From assembly GCF_001456155.1 (NCBI RefSeq), contig NZ_CP013293.1, positions 1,054,001 to 1,118,000 on the forward strand: 64,000 nt of DNA, given 5' to 3'. The notes under the pieces were generated by a model, which saw only the letters and a list, made by a program, of their open reading frames with translations, did not search any database and was not told the origin of the DNA. Shown here piece by piece: positions 18,466-26,765 of the stretch (position 1 is the stretch's first letter; the number at the start of each line of letters is the position of its first letter). Both the position numbers and the translations under genes were made by a program. This DNA is from Chryseobacterium sp. IHB B 17019. GTDB taxonomy: Bacteria > Bacteroidota > Bacteroidia > Flavobacteriales > Weeksellaceae.

Positions 18466-19248
18466 ATGAATAAATTTTTATTAAAAGCACTGGTTTTAGC
18501 CTCAGTAAATATTGCGATTTTTGCGGATGCGCAATTCAGAACCCGAAACAGAATGGATAAGTTGGAAGACTTTGACGAGCAGAAATTCAGTTGGGGTTTT
18601 TATTTGAATGGCAACAGACTAGACTACCGTATCGTTTTGAATCCTAGATACGGGATGAATAATAATCAAAATCTTGTTACATCTAAAGAAAGCTACAGTT
18701 TCGGTGCCGGTTTGATCGCAAAATGGAGACTGAATGATTATTTGGATTTAAGATTAGAACCAGGGTTACAATTTGGTCAGAGACAATTGACTTTCAATAC
18801 GCAATCAAACGACCAGTATGCTGCGGGTACTTTGACGAACGATCCTTTTACTCCGAGGCCTTTAGGTGAAAATGACAGGGTAAGAGAAATTAAAACAACT
18901 TTGGTTGACGTTCCCGTATTGCTAGAGCTTCACGGACAAAGATGGTACAACTCAAGACCTTACATCGCAGCTGGGGTGAACTATATCGTAAACCTTCAGT
19001 CGAATTCAGACTCTACGGATGACAATATGCAGCAGATCTTCAGATCTACAACGCATAATTTTGCATGGTCTGCAGAAATGGGAGTTCAGTTTTACTTTAA
19101 TAAGTTTAAGCTAACACCGGCAATCAGAGGTACATTCATCATGAACAATGAAATTGTAGCAGATAATGCGACAACACCTCCATATTGGACGGCTGCAATG
19201 TCTACTTTACAGACAAGAGCGGTATTTTTTGTTCTTAAATTCGAATAA
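18466..19248 (+). CDS. porT: PorT, outer-membrane beta-barrel component of type IX secretion
   Basis: This 260-aa outer-membrane protein has a signal peptide (ending FADAQ). The body consists of alternating beta strands of an 8-stranded barrel: FSWGFYLNGNRLDYRI, SYSFGAGLIAKWRLNDYLDL, RPYIAAGVNYIVNLQ and FAWSAEMGVQFYFNKFKL. It closes in FFVLKFE. The PorT/SprT family is required for T9SS secretion and gliding. The assignment is supported by the conserved position right after ubiE (3-nt gap). It ends at a hairpin terminator. At least one T9SS cargo is present in this window (48327). Confidence 0.9.
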   Translation: MNKFLLKALVLASVNIAIFADAQFRTRNRMDKLEDFDEQKFSWGFYLNGNRLDYRIVLNPRYGMNNNQNLVTSKESYSFGAGLIAKWRLNDYLDLRLEPGLQFGQRQLTFNTQSNDQYAAGTLTNDPFTPRPLGENDRVREIKTTLVDVPVLLELHGQRWYNSRPYIAAGVNYIVNLQSNSDSTDDNMQQIFRSTTHNFAWSAEMGVQFYFNKFKLTPAIRGTFIMNNEIVADNATTPPYWTAAMSTLQTRAVFFVLKFE

Positions 19249-19270
19249 GAAATTAACCTTAAATATACAG

Positions 19271-19299
19271 AGGAGATACGTTTGTGTCTCCTTTTTTTG
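19271..19299 (+). terminator. Terminator of the 17157-ubiE-porT operon
   Basis: The stem AGGAGATAC / GTGTCTCCT (one G-T pair) with a short loop is followed by seven T residues. Confidence 0.85.
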
Positions 19300-19330
19300 T
19301 TGCCTTATCAAAATATAGAGCGTTTTATTT

Positions 19331-19359
19331 TTGTTAGTATTAATATTTTGTTATTTTTG
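19331..19359 (+). promoter_or_regulatory. Promoter of the coiled-coil/zapA operon
   Basis: TTG at 19331-19333, an 18-bp spacer and TATTTTTG at 19352-19359: a complete Bacteroidota sigma-A promoter. It places the transcription start near 19365 and so rules out start codons upstream of the ATG at 19387. Confidence 0.7.
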
Positions 19360-19386
19360 CTAATAGTTAGAATATACAAACCTGAA

Positions 19387-19689
19387 ATGCTTCAAGATTT
19401 AGAAAACAATTTTTCAGAATTAGAGAAAAAGATTTTACTATTACAAAAGAACTATAAAAATCTCGCTGAAAAATTCTCAGAACTAAACATTGAGCATGAA
19501 GAGCTGAAGAAGAAATATGATGAGGAAAGAAAAAAAAGTCAGGTATTAGCAGAAGAGCAAAAAAATATAAAACTTTATTCAGCAATATCAGGAAACCCTG
19601 AGCACAACAGGTTGATGAAAAATCACATCAACAGATTGGTAAAGGAAATAGATTTCTGTATTGCCCAGCTTCAAAACAGTGGATTATAA
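19387..19689 (+). CDS. Small coiled-coil protein translationally coupled to zapA
   Basis: This 100-aa cytoplasmic protein is almost wholly heptad-patterned (about 5-65: LENNFSELEKKILLLQKN and following) with a short basic C-terminal region. It has no recognised enzyme motif. Its stop codon overlaps the zapA ATG by 1 nt (TAATG), indicating coupled translation. ZapA family proteins work with coiled-coil partners at the FtsZ ring (ZapB in gammaproteobacteria), so a division-linked partner is a reasonable inference, not a proven one. The start is fixed by the promoter 28 nt upstream; an apparent longer ORF starts inside the porT terminator. Confidence 0.75.
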   Translation: MLQDLENNFSELEKKILLLQKNYKNLAEKFSELNIEHEELKKKYDEERKKSQVLAEEQKNIKLYSAISGNPEHNRLMKNHINRLVKEIDFCIAQLQNSGL

Positions 19690-19976
19690 TGGAGGTAAGA
19701 AGAATAACGATCAACATTGCAGGAAGGGTATATCCGCTGAACGTACCGGCAGCAGAGGAAGAAACTTTGCGTAAGGTAGGAAAGCAAATAGAAAATATGA
19801 TTAAAGATTTTGAACAGAATTTCGATGTGAGAGACAAACAGGATGCTCTGGCGATGTGTGCCCTTAAATTGGGGACCAATGCCGAAGTGGTGTCTACGAA
19901 CTACGAAAAAACAATACATTCTACCAACGAAAGATTAGCACAGATTAATCAGTCGTTGAATGAAATTGGGAAATAG
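19689..19976 (+). CDS. zapA: Cell division protein ZapA
   Basis: This 95-aa protein has the ZapA N-terminal beta-hairpin (VRRITINIAGRVYPLNVPAAEEE) and a helical second half with KQDALAMCALKLGTNAEVV. It binds and bundles FtsZ filaments at midcell. The length and pattern are typical of Bacteroidota ZapA. It overlaps the upstream coiled-coil gene by 1 nt. Downstream lies a structured RNA matching the conserved zapA-6S RNA gene order, and then rny. Confidence 0.9.
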   Translation: MEVRRITINIAGRVYPLNVPAAEEETLRKVGKQIENMIKDFEQNFDVRDKQDALAMCALKLGTNAEVVSTNYEKTIHSTNERLAQINQSLNEIGK

Positions 19977-19985
19977 ATTTTTTTT

Positions 19986-20165
19986 CCCACAAAACTGCCT
20001 ACAATAATTCTAACACATTTAAAGGTAAACTCAACACTAAACAATTGCCGAACAAATGTCCATTGAATGGCGTGCCGGTTCTCCGGATTACAGACAGTGG
20101 AAATCAGTTCAAATCGTGTTGATTAGGAGTTTACTCTCAATCTCTGGATTATTGTGGGTTTTTTT
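19986..20165 (+). ncRNA. ssrS: Probable 6S RNA (6S-Flavo type)
   Basis: This 180-nt intergenic transcript candidate has long-range pairing. The outer stem is CCCACAA (19986) / TTGTGGG (20152-20158). An inner stem pairs GTAAACTC-AACAC (20025-20037) with GTGTT (20116-20120), a 6-nt one-sided bulge and GAGTTTAC (20127-20134). An apical hairpin CCGG-TTCT-CCGG sits in the centre, and a T-run follows at the 3' end. Size, rod-like fold with internal loops and position downstream of zapA all fit 6S RNA, which binds sigma-A RNA polymerase and damps transcription in stationary phase. A weak -7-like TAGATTTT precedes it. I could not run a covariance model. Confidence 0.75.
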
Positions 20166-20208
20166 TATTTTTAACATTAAAAAAGACAATTAAAACTTAA
20201 TATAGATT

Positions 20209-21780
20209 ATGACAATAACAGCCATTATAGTCGGCGTGATTTGTTTAGTTATAGGCGCGGTTTTAGGGATGTTTTTCTCTAAAAGCTCACTCAATACTAA
20301 AGCAAAATTTATTATAGATGATGCAAAGAAAAATGCCGAAAACCTTATAGAAAAAGCTAATGTACAAGCTGAATCCATAAAGAAAGAAAAGAACCTTCAG
20401 GCTAAAGAAAAGTTCTTGGAACTAAAATCTCAGCATGATGCTGACATCCAGTCTCGCGAGAAAAAAATGCAGGAGGTTGAGAAGAGAATTAAAGACAAAG
20501 AAAATAAGCTGAATGATGAACTTAGCAAAGCAGGTAAACTTGAAAAAGACCTTGATAAGCAGATTGCCGATTATGCTAAGAAAAACGAAATTTTAGAAAG
20601 AAAACAGCAGGAGCTTGATGTAGCAACTGCTAAAAAAGTTGAAATTCTTGAAAAAATCGCTAATTACACAGCGGAAGAAGCTAAAGCAGAGTTGGTAGAA
20701 ACCATGAAAGCCGAAGCTAAAACAAGAGCTCAGGCGCATGTTCAAAGTATCATGGAAGAAGCTCAGCTGAATGCAAAAAGTGAAGCCAGAAAAATCATTA
20801 TCCAGACCATTCAGAGAATCGGAACGGAGCAGGCGATTGAAAACTCTGTATCAGTATTTAATATCGAATCTGATGAAGTAAAAGGTAGAATTATTGGTAG
20901 AGAGGGTAGGAATATTCGTGCTTTGGAGGCCATTACAGGTGTAGAAATCATCGTTGATGATACTCCGGAAGCCATTCTTCTTTCATGTTTTGACCCTGTA
21001 AGAAGGGAGATTGCAAGATTATCACTTCACAGATTGGTTACAGACGGTAGAATTCACCCTGCAAGAATCGAGGAAGTTGTAGAAAAAACAAGAAAACAAA
21101 TTGAGGAGGAGATCATTGAAGTTGGGAAAAGAACAATTATTGATCTTGGAATCCACGGTTTACACCCGGAATTAATCAAAATTGTAGGTAGAATGAAATA
21201 TCGTTCTTCTTACGGACAAAACCTACTACAGCACTCCAGAGAAGTTGCCAATATTGCTGCGACAATGGCTGCTGAATTAGGATTAAATGTAAAATTAGCA
21301 AAAAGAGCAGGTCTATTACACGATATCGGGAAAGTTCCTGAGCAGGAATCTGAACTTCCTCACGCATTACTAGGTATGCAGTGGGCGGAAAAGTTTGGTG
21401 AAAATGCAGAAGTTGTGAACGCCATCGGAGCTCACCATGACGAAGTTGAAATGACTTCATTATTGTCTCCAATCATCCAGGTTGCCGATGCAATTTCGGG
21501 AGCAAGACCGGGAGCAAGAAGACAGGTGCTTGAATCTTATATCCAAAGATTGAAAGACCTTGAATCTGCAGCATTAAGTTTTGAAGGAGTTTCATCAGCC
21601 TACGCAATTCAGGCGGGTAGAGAATTAAGAGTAATGGTAGAAAGCGGAAAGGTAAATGATGAAGTGGCCTCTCAATTATCTTATGACATTTCGGAGAAAA
21701 TTCAGAATGAATTGACATATCCGGGACAGGTAAAAGTAACAGTAATCAGAGAAACGAGAGCTGTGAATATTGCGAGATAA
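20209..21780 (+). CDS. rny: Ribonuclease Y
   Basis: This 523-aa endoribonuclease starts mRNA decay at the membrane. The architecture is complete: an N-terminal transmembrane helix ([18 protein letters not shown]), a long charged coiled coil (about 30-200), a KH domain around 210-270 ([18 protein letters not shown]) and an HD phosphohydrolase domain with [14 protein letters not shown] (about 366-374) and AHHDEVE. It follows the 6S RNA by 43 nt with no obvious promoter box of its own, so it may be read from upstream, and ends at a strong hairpin terminator. Confidence 0.96.
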   Translation: MTITAIIVGVICLVIGAVLGMFFSKSSLNTKAKFIIDDAKKNAENLIEKANVQAESIKKEKNLQAKEKFLELKSQHDADIQSREKKMQEVEKRIKDKENKLNDELSKAGKLEKDLDKQIADYAKKNEILERKQQELDVATAKKVEILEKIANYTAEEAKAELVETMKAEAKTRAQAHVQSIMEEAQLNAKSEARKIIIQTIQRIGTEQAIENSVSVFNIESDEVKGRIIGREGRNIRALEAITGVEIIVDDTPEAILLSCFDPVRREIARLSLHRLVTDGRIHPARIEEVVEKTRKQIEEEIIEVGKRTIIDLGIHGLHPELIKIVGRMKYRSSYGQNLLQHSREVANIAATMAAELGLNVKLAKRAGLLHDIGKVPEQESELPHALLGMQWAEKFGENAEVVNAIGAHHDEVEMTSLLSPIIQVADAISGARPGARRQVLESYIQRLKDLESAALSFEGVSSAYAIQAGRELRVMVESGKVNDEVASQLSYDISEKIQNELTYPGQVKVTVIRETRAVNIAR

Positions 21781-21804
21781 TAATCGGAAAAAGATATTTA
21801 ATAA

Positions 21805-21838
21805 AAAAACCTTTCAAGAAATTGAAAGGTTTTATTTT
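21805..21838 (+). terminator. Terminator of rny
   Basis: The stem AAACCTTTCAA / TTGAAAGGTTT with a GAAA loop and a T-rich tail. A near-exact reverse-complement copy lies at 25299-25326. Confidence 0.85.
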
Positions 21839-21886
21839 TCTAATTTGAAAATTATGAATTTTGAAACAATTTCAGAGCTTATATTT

Positions 21887-22738
21887 TTAATTGCTCAATT
21901 CCAGAGGATTTTCATATTTTTTATTTTCTTCTCTTTGTTTTTCTCTTTCTCTTAGCATTTCCTGCCCTTTAATGATTGTGGTTCCATAGCTTGCAAGAGC
22001 GGCCGCCGCATTGGCATCAGCATTTCTAACTGCTTCTTTAAGTTTTGGCTGTGTTGTTTCTATGGCTTCAGTATATCTGCTTTTCTTGATGTTAATTACT
22101 TTTCCTTTCAGTTTAGAAACAGGTACAGATTTAACCAGTTCAAAATCCCAATCTCCCTTGTCATCAGTTATTTTAACGATCAATCCTGGTAATCCGCTAA
22201 ATTTATATGGGCCATAAGGTAAAGGAATTTCGGGCGAATACCACGCAATCCAGTTTCTTCCTTTGAGCGTAACTTCTGCTTTTTTACAATTAATTGTATT
22301 GATTATTTTTGTTTCTTCTATAAGTTTCCAATTATTTATTACCGGCTCTTTATAAGTGAGTAATGACATTCCGGCTGATCTAAAATATTGTACATTTTCA
22401 TTTGATTGAATTATAGTAAAAGATAAACCTGTTTTTGGAATCTCTACGTCTTTTTTCCAGCCCAGAGTTATACTTCCATCGGAATTATGTGTCGTTGTTC
22501 CTGAAGTCGCCATTACCGAATCGCCTTTCAGCGATACTGAACTTGCGAAAAATGCACGATTATCAGCTATCTGTAATGAGAAAAGCTCTTCGTATCTATT
22601 ATCAGTTCGTGTATCAGATTTAGCTTTTAACTGATAAATGAACTCACCACGCAAAAAATCCTGCTTGTATGATTGAGTATAAGATAAAACACTATAAAAT
22701 AAAATGGATAATTGTAGTAGCTTTTTATGGTAATACAT
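21887..22738 (-). CDS. GLPGLI family secreted protein (1)
   Basis: This 283-aa protein has a signal peptide (ending VLSYTQ). The eponymous motif GLPGLI is at residues 182-187 within GPYKFSGLPGLIVKI, preceded by NWIAWYSPEIPLPYGPYKF, which all three copies here share in part. The C-terminal tail is Ala- and charge-rich (ADANAAAALASYG). GLPGLI proteins (TIGR01200 type) are found in Bacteroidota, are exported and have no established biochemical role. It is the most downstream of three minus-strand genes in this block. Composition is close to neighbours. Confidence 0.85.
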   Translation of the reverse strand: MYYHKKLLQLSILFYSVLSYTQSYKQDFLRGEFIYQLKAKSDTRTDNRYEELFSLQIADNRAFFASSVSLKGDSVMATSGTTTHNSDGSITLGWKKDVEIPKTGLSFTIIQSNENVQYFRSAGMSLLTYKEPVINNWKLIEETKIINTINCKKAEVTLKGRNWIAWYSPEIPLPYGPYKFSGLPGLIVKITDDKGDWDFELVKSVPVSKLKGKVINIKKSRYTEAIETTQPKLKEAVRNADANAAAALASYGTTIIKGQEMLREREKQREENKKYENPLELSN

Positions 22739-22835
22739 AATTGTTGTTTTATTATAAATTGCACTTATAGTGGAAGTTCTTACACTATAAGTGCTTAAAT
22801 TTAGATTAGTTTCCCGTTAAATGGATGTTATCGCT

Positions 22836-23630
22836 TTAATATATTTTTAATTCAATCGGGTTATATTCTTTTGCTACAACTGGTGCTCTTTTAGTAATAG
22901 TTTGGATAATTTCCGGATCATCAATTAATTCTTTGAATTTATTAATATCCTGCATAGACTTTCTTTTTTGATCAAATACTTTTGATTTGTCAACTAATTT
23001 TGCATTTTTATACATATTAGCAGAGTTGCATATATATTTTCGTTTTCCAAATTTATATAATGAATAGTGATAATCATCTTTATCGTCATATACCTCTAAA
23101 ATCAGTCCTGGTAATCCACTGAATTTATAAGGTCCAAAAGGAAAAGGAATATCTTTTGCAAACCATGCTACCCATGTTCTTCCATATTTTTTAGCTATTG
23201 CTTTTTGAACTTTATATTTTCCTATTGTTTTAAAATCATTTTGCAATTGCCAGCTTATGTTATTATCTTCTTCATATCTAAAGTTTTTATTATATACAGC
23301 TAGACTTACATATACTTTAGAAGAAGTAATACCAATCGTTTCGGGAAAATTACTATAATATTTTCCTGTCATTTTCATGTCATTATAAGCATTTCCTGAC
23401 AAAATAATCTGCTTTTCATTTATTAATGAATCCTTTATATACTTATTCATATTCTTAAAATATGATTCATTCTGATTTAGTAATAAAGCAAAAGTAGTTT
23501 TGCTTTTTGCTACATCTGTGGTAAAATCTTTATAATTCAATTCATAATCCGCCTCATATTCAACATTGAATTTTATTTGGGATGATACTTTTGTAAATAA
23601 AAATATCATAATAACTAAATAATACTTCAT
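22836..23630 (-). CDS. GLPGLI family secreted protein (2)
   Basis: This 264-aa protein starts at MKYYLVIMIFLFTK, with a signal peptide ending VSSQ. A longer in-frame ORF up to 23663 would add a Thr-rich, non-signal leader and is rejected. The GLPGLI motif is at residues 172-177 inside FGPYKFSGLPGLILEV, with RTWVAWFAKDIPFP just before it. It is more Tyr/Lys-rich and AT-rich than copy 1. It starts 40 nt after the 69-aa peptide gene, so the two are probably co-transcribed, with copy 1 about 100 nt further on. Confidence 0.85.
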   Translation of the reverse strand: MKYYLVIMIFLFTKVSSQIKFNVEYEADYELNYKDFTTDVAKSKTTFALLLNQNESYFKNMNKYIKDSLINEKQIILSGNAYNDMKMTGKYYSNFPETIGITSSKVYVSLAVYNKNFRYEEDNNISWQLQNDFKTIGKYKVQKAIAKKYGRTWVAWFAKDIPFPFGPYKFSGLPGLILEVYDDKDDYHYSLYKFGKRKYICNSANMYKNAKLVDKSKVFDQKRKSMQDINKFKELIDDPEIIQTITKRAPVVAKEYNPIELKIY

Positions 23631-23670
23631 AATAAATGTGGTAGTTGTCGAAACAACTACCATTTAAATT

Positions 23671-23880
23671 TTAATGTCCGTAAATTACTATTTGTGAAGC
23701 ATGAGTATTTGAATTGCAAAGAAATCTATCTAATCCTGCTAAAGCTTCTTGTAATGTATCATCAGTATGAAATGTTATTCCCTCTGATACATTTACAACT
23801 TTTCCACAAGAAGTTCTGAACGGAAATGCAGAAACTACAATAGTTCCTAATAAACAAAGTGTTAATAATGTTTTTTTCAT
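23671..23880 (-). CDS. Small secreted peptide upstream of GLPGLI genes
   Basis: This 69-aa protein is composed of a signal peptide (MKKTLLTLCLLGTIVVSAFPF) and about 48 mature residues with two Cys (TSCGKVV and FLCNSN), which could form a disulfide. I recognise no domain. It is the first gene of the minus-strand run peptide - GLPGLI 2 - GLPGLI 1, which suggests a functional link to the GLPGLI proteins. A clean signal peptide and a good start support it being real despite its size. Confidence 0.65.
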   Translation of the reverse strand: MKKTLLTLCLLGTIVVSAFPFRTSCGKVVNVSEGITFHTDDTLQEALAGLDRFLCNSNTHASQIVIYGH

Positions 23881-24469
23881 GTTTTTTAAATTAAAATTGA
23901 ATAATTGAACCCAAAGTTTAAAGACACTTTTAGATTCCTGTTGGTGTCTGCTTGCAAGCGTTATTTAATCATTTTTCTTTTGCATTGTACACTACAAAGT
24001 ACTCTATGTTTAAATTAATTTTATTCCCTAGCTAATCAATTATAAAAACAAAAAAGCGTGGAACTATGTCTATTGTTCTGGAGGTACTGGTATACCCGAG
24101 TAACAGATAAACAATAGCCCACGCCGAAACGTGAGCATTGCATAATCTTGCTACTCTTAAAAATTACCAGTTTTCCAGAACAAGAAAAGCTAATGCTTTA
24201 TATTTTAAAGATAGATTCGTATCTATATTACGTTACAATGTTAAATATTTTTTTTCACATAAAAAAGAATTTTACAGGCCTTTTAAAAATAAATTGTCTG
24301 TATTAACTGTTATCTGAGAATGGCTGTAAAAAACACTAAAATATCTATTTGTATATTGATATTATAATAGTAAAATAAGCAATATGTTATTGCATGACAG
24401 ATATATTTAACAAAGAATATATTTGATTGAATTAATTTCTATTTTTATCGAATTAAATAGTGTCTTCTA
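23881..24469. other. 589-bp gene-free region between divergent GLPGLI transcription units
   Basis: The region is very AT-rich except for the structured element at 24049-24165 (listed separately). An imperfect palindrome (AGATAGATTCGTATCTAT, about 24209-24226) lies just beyond it. I see no ORF with a credible start, no tRNA and no mobile-element ends in the rest. Confidence 0.6.
24049..24165 (-). ncRNA. Structured element with terminator and competing hairpin (attenuator or small RNA)
   Basis: Read on the minus strand, GCGTGGG-CTATTGTT pairs with AACAATAG...CCACGC and is followed by TTTTTTG, a strong terminator-like stem. The same GCGTGGGC can instead pair with the upstream GCTCACG around a TTTCG loop. 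The two folds are mutually exclusive, which is the geometry of an attenuator or riboswitch expression platform. A 22-codon ORF (24070-24138, minus) spans the switch. The next minus-strand gene starts 170 nt downstream. It is markedly more GC-rich than its surroundings. I cannot assign it to a known RNA family. Confidence 0.5.
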
Positions 24470-25171
24470 ATGTCTAAAATTTTTAAAGTATATATTTGTT
24501 TAGGATTGATTTTTAATTCCTTAGCTTTCTCACAAGATTTATCTATTATTTATAAATTTAAAAAAGGTGGAGGAGAGATAGGAACCTATCAATTAGATAT
24601 TTTTAAGGATCATAGCATTTTTTATGCTTCTAATTATTGCCTAAAAGATCAAGGTGCAAAATCTTATTTAGCAATATATAAACAGAACGCAACCCCTGAT
24701 ATAATTACATTATTAGATAAAGCAGATGATACTTATATTTACACCCAAAAGCCAAATGTTTTGAATTGGAAAATTCTAAATGAAAATAAAATAGTCGGAG
24801 GATACAAAGCACAGAAAGCCGAGGTTTTTTATAAAGATGAAAAATGGATTGCCTGGTTTACTGCCGATATTCCCTTTCAGGACGGCGCTTTCATATTCAA
24901 AGGTTTGCCCGGTTTAATTTTAAATATTGAAAATGAGAATTACAAATTTGAATTATCAGAAATAAACAAAAGCCAGGCTTATTGTGATATTAAAATTGAT
25001 GATAGAAAAGAAATTCCTTACGATAAATATGAAAATCTTTTCAAAAATGTTTCAACTAAAAGTAATAATCTTATTGAAAATATTTCGAATTTAAACTTAG
25101 GGTTAGAAGTGGATTTTAAATCTACTGGTGAAAAGATAAATACAGTAAATATTTTAAGGGAAATTCTATAA
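24470..25171 (+). CDS. GLPGLI family secreted protein (3)
   Basis: This 233-aa protein has a signal peptide ending SLAFSQ. The motif KGLPGLILNI is at residues 144-153, preceded by KWIAWFTADIPF, the same arrangement as the two minus-strand copies. It is the shortest of the three and lacks the GPYKFS lead-in (here DGAFIF). It is transcribed divergently from the other two across the structured intergenic region, and is closed by a hairpin that mirrors the rny terminator. Function is unknown, as for the family. Confidence 0.85.
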   Translation: MSKIFKVYICLGLIFNSLAFSQDLSIIYKFKKGGGEIGTYQLDIFKDHSIFYASNYCLKDQGAKSYLAIYKQNATPDIITLLDKADDTYIYTQKPNVLNWKILNENKIVGGYKAQKAEVFYKDEKWIAWFTADIPFQDGAFIFKGLPGLILNIENENYKFELSEINKSQAYCDIKIDDRKEIPYDKYENLFKNVSTKSNNLIENISNLNLGLEVDFKSTGEKINTVNILREIL

Positions 25172-25298
25172 AAGATTTGTTTTAAAGGTAAAATAAATTT
25201 ATGATTTCGTAAACATTAAAGCTGTTAGCAGACTAAAGAAATAGATTATTCTTGAACAACTTCTTTACGATTATTTAAATATAACTAACTTTAAAACA

Positions 25299-25326
25299 AA
25301 AACCTTTCAATTTCTTGAAAGGTTTT
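25299..25326 (+). terminator. Terminator after GLPGLI 3, mirror copy of the rny terminator
   Basis: AAAACCTTTCAA / TTGAAAGGTTTT with a TTTC loop and a T-rich tail. The sequence is essentially the reverse complement of the hairpin at 21805-21838, so the GLPGLI block is bracketed by inverted copies. Confidence 0.8.
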
Positions 25327-25355
25327 CTATTTTTAACCAAATTTAAAACTCCAAA

Positions 25356-26597
25356 ATGCAAGAACTTTCTTTGTCTTCAAAACTGAAGTACATTTTTTCC
25401 ATTCCCGTAATTATTTCCGCATTGGGCTACTTTGTAGACATCTACGACTTACTTTTATTTGGTATTGTAAGAATTCCAAGCTTAAAAGCATTAGGCTTAA
25501 ATCCAGATGTCGACGGCACGTTTATTCTCAATGCTCAGATGGTAGGTTTGCTGATTGGCGGTATTTTCTGGGGAATCTTCGGAGACAAAAAAGGAAGATT
25601 ATCTGTTTTGTTTGGTTCCATTTTAGTGTATTCTTTAGCGAATATCGCTTGCGGTTTTCTACCTTATTTTCCAAAAGAACATTTGGTGTATCAGTATGCA
25701 GGATTAAGATTCATTGCAGGAATTGGCCTCGCGGGGGAACTCGGAGCAGGAATTACCCTTGTTTCCGAAAGCTTACCAAAGAATCTGAGAGCGATCGGAA
25801 CTTCTGTAGTTGCCGGTTTCGGATTAATGGGCGCGGTTGTAGCTCAGTTAACGGTAGAACTAGCCGGTGGATGGAATATTTCTTACATCATCGGCGGAAT
25901 TTTGGGAATCCTGCTTTTATTTTTAAGAATCAGCGTTTCAGAATCCGGAATTTATAAAAATATTGAGCATAAATCTGTCTCCAAAGGAAACTTCCTGTCG
26001 TTTTTCACCAACAAAGATCGGTTGATAAGATATTTAAAATGTATTGCCGTCGGATTACCGACCTGGTACTGCATTGGGATTCTGGCTGTTTTGGCCAATC
26101 AATTTGCTCCTGAAATGGGAATTGAAAGTATTAGTCCTGGGAAAGCAATTATGTGGGCTTATATTGGTATTTCCGTCGGTGATCTGGCTAGCGGATTTAT
26201 TTCCCATCTCTTAAAATCCCGTAAAATGGCCATTTTCTATATGTTGGCGTTCACTATTGTTGGTGTTGCGTTCATGCTTTTCGGAAATACAAATTCGGAA
26301 ATAAAATATTATTTTTTCTGTGTTTGGCTTGGTTTAGGAACGGGGTATTGGGCAATGTTTGTGACGTTAGCAGCGGAGCAGTTCGGAACCAATATAAGAA
26401 ATACGGCAACTACAACGGTCCCCAATATGGTCCGTGGTTTAGTTCCTGTGATGATCTTTGGTTTTGATTTTTTTAAGACTGACTTTTCGGTTATTATGAG
26501 TGCTGCAATTATAGGAATAATCGTGTTTGGACTGGCTTTTTACTCATCCCTTACCATTTCAGAGACCCACAACAAAGACTTGGAATTTACAGAATAA
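25356..26597 (+). CDS. MFS transporter
   Basis: This 413-aa, 12-helix major facilitator protein has the loop 2-3 signature GDKKGRLSVL (about 76-85) and an acidic first helix (ALGYFVDIYDLLLFG). A Glu-rich fourth helix region (GLAGELGAGITLVSESLP) recalls the sugar/aromatic-acid porter branch (SHS/AAHS). It moves a small solute across the inner membrane; the substrate is not readable. It lies 29 nt after the terminator hairpin and has no partner gene, so nothing in the context identifies a cargo. It may or may not be linked to the bacteriocin-like peptide gene 170 nt downstream. Confidence 0.85.
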   Translation: MQELSLSSKLKYIFSIPVIISALGYFVDIYDLLLFGIVRIPSLKALGLNPDVDGTFILNAQMVGLLIGGIFWGIFGDKKGRLSVLFGSILVYSLANIACGFLPYFPKEHLVYQYAGLRFIAGIGLAGELGAGITLVSESLPKNLRAIGTSVVAGFGLMGAVVAQLTVELAGGWNISYIIGGILGILLLFLRISVSESGIYKNIEHKSVSKGNFLSFFTNKDRLIRYLKCIAVGLPTWYCIGILAVLANQFAPEMGIESISPGKAIMWAYIGISVGDLASGFISHLLKSRKMAIFYMLAFTIVGVAFMLFGNTNSEIKYYFFCVWLGLGTGYWAMFVTLAAEQFGTNIRNTATTTVPNMVRGLVPVMIFGFDFFKTDFSVIMSAAIIGIIVFGLAFYSSLTISETHNKDLEFTE

Positions 26598-26696
26598 TTA
26601 CAACTGTTTAAGAAATATTTAAACAAGATTTATCGTTATACTAATAATAAGTTAAACAGAACAAACAAATTATAAAATTTAATATTAAATTATGCG

Positions 26697-26724
26697 TTGA
26701 ATAATTAATATTTGTTTAACTTTG
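26697..26724 (+). promoter_or_regulatory. Promoter of the GG-leader peptide gene
   Basis: TTG (26697-26699), a 17-bp spacer and TAACTTTG (26717-26724): a perfect Bacteroidota promoter. It predicts a start near 26730 and a 36-nt leader before the ATG at 26766. Confidence 0.75.
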
Positions 26725-26765
26725 AAAGTAACTAAATTATATTGTTAAATCAAAAACCAAATCAC

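Noticed and set aside
19282..19386. Hydrophobic N-terminal extension of the coiled-coil gene
   Set aside because: It starts inside the porT terminator and upstream of a complete promoter; the transcript begins after it.
20100..20125. T-loop-like AGTTCAAATC suggesting a tRNA
   Set aside because: No acceptor, D or anticodon stems form around it; the bases belong to the 6S-like fold.
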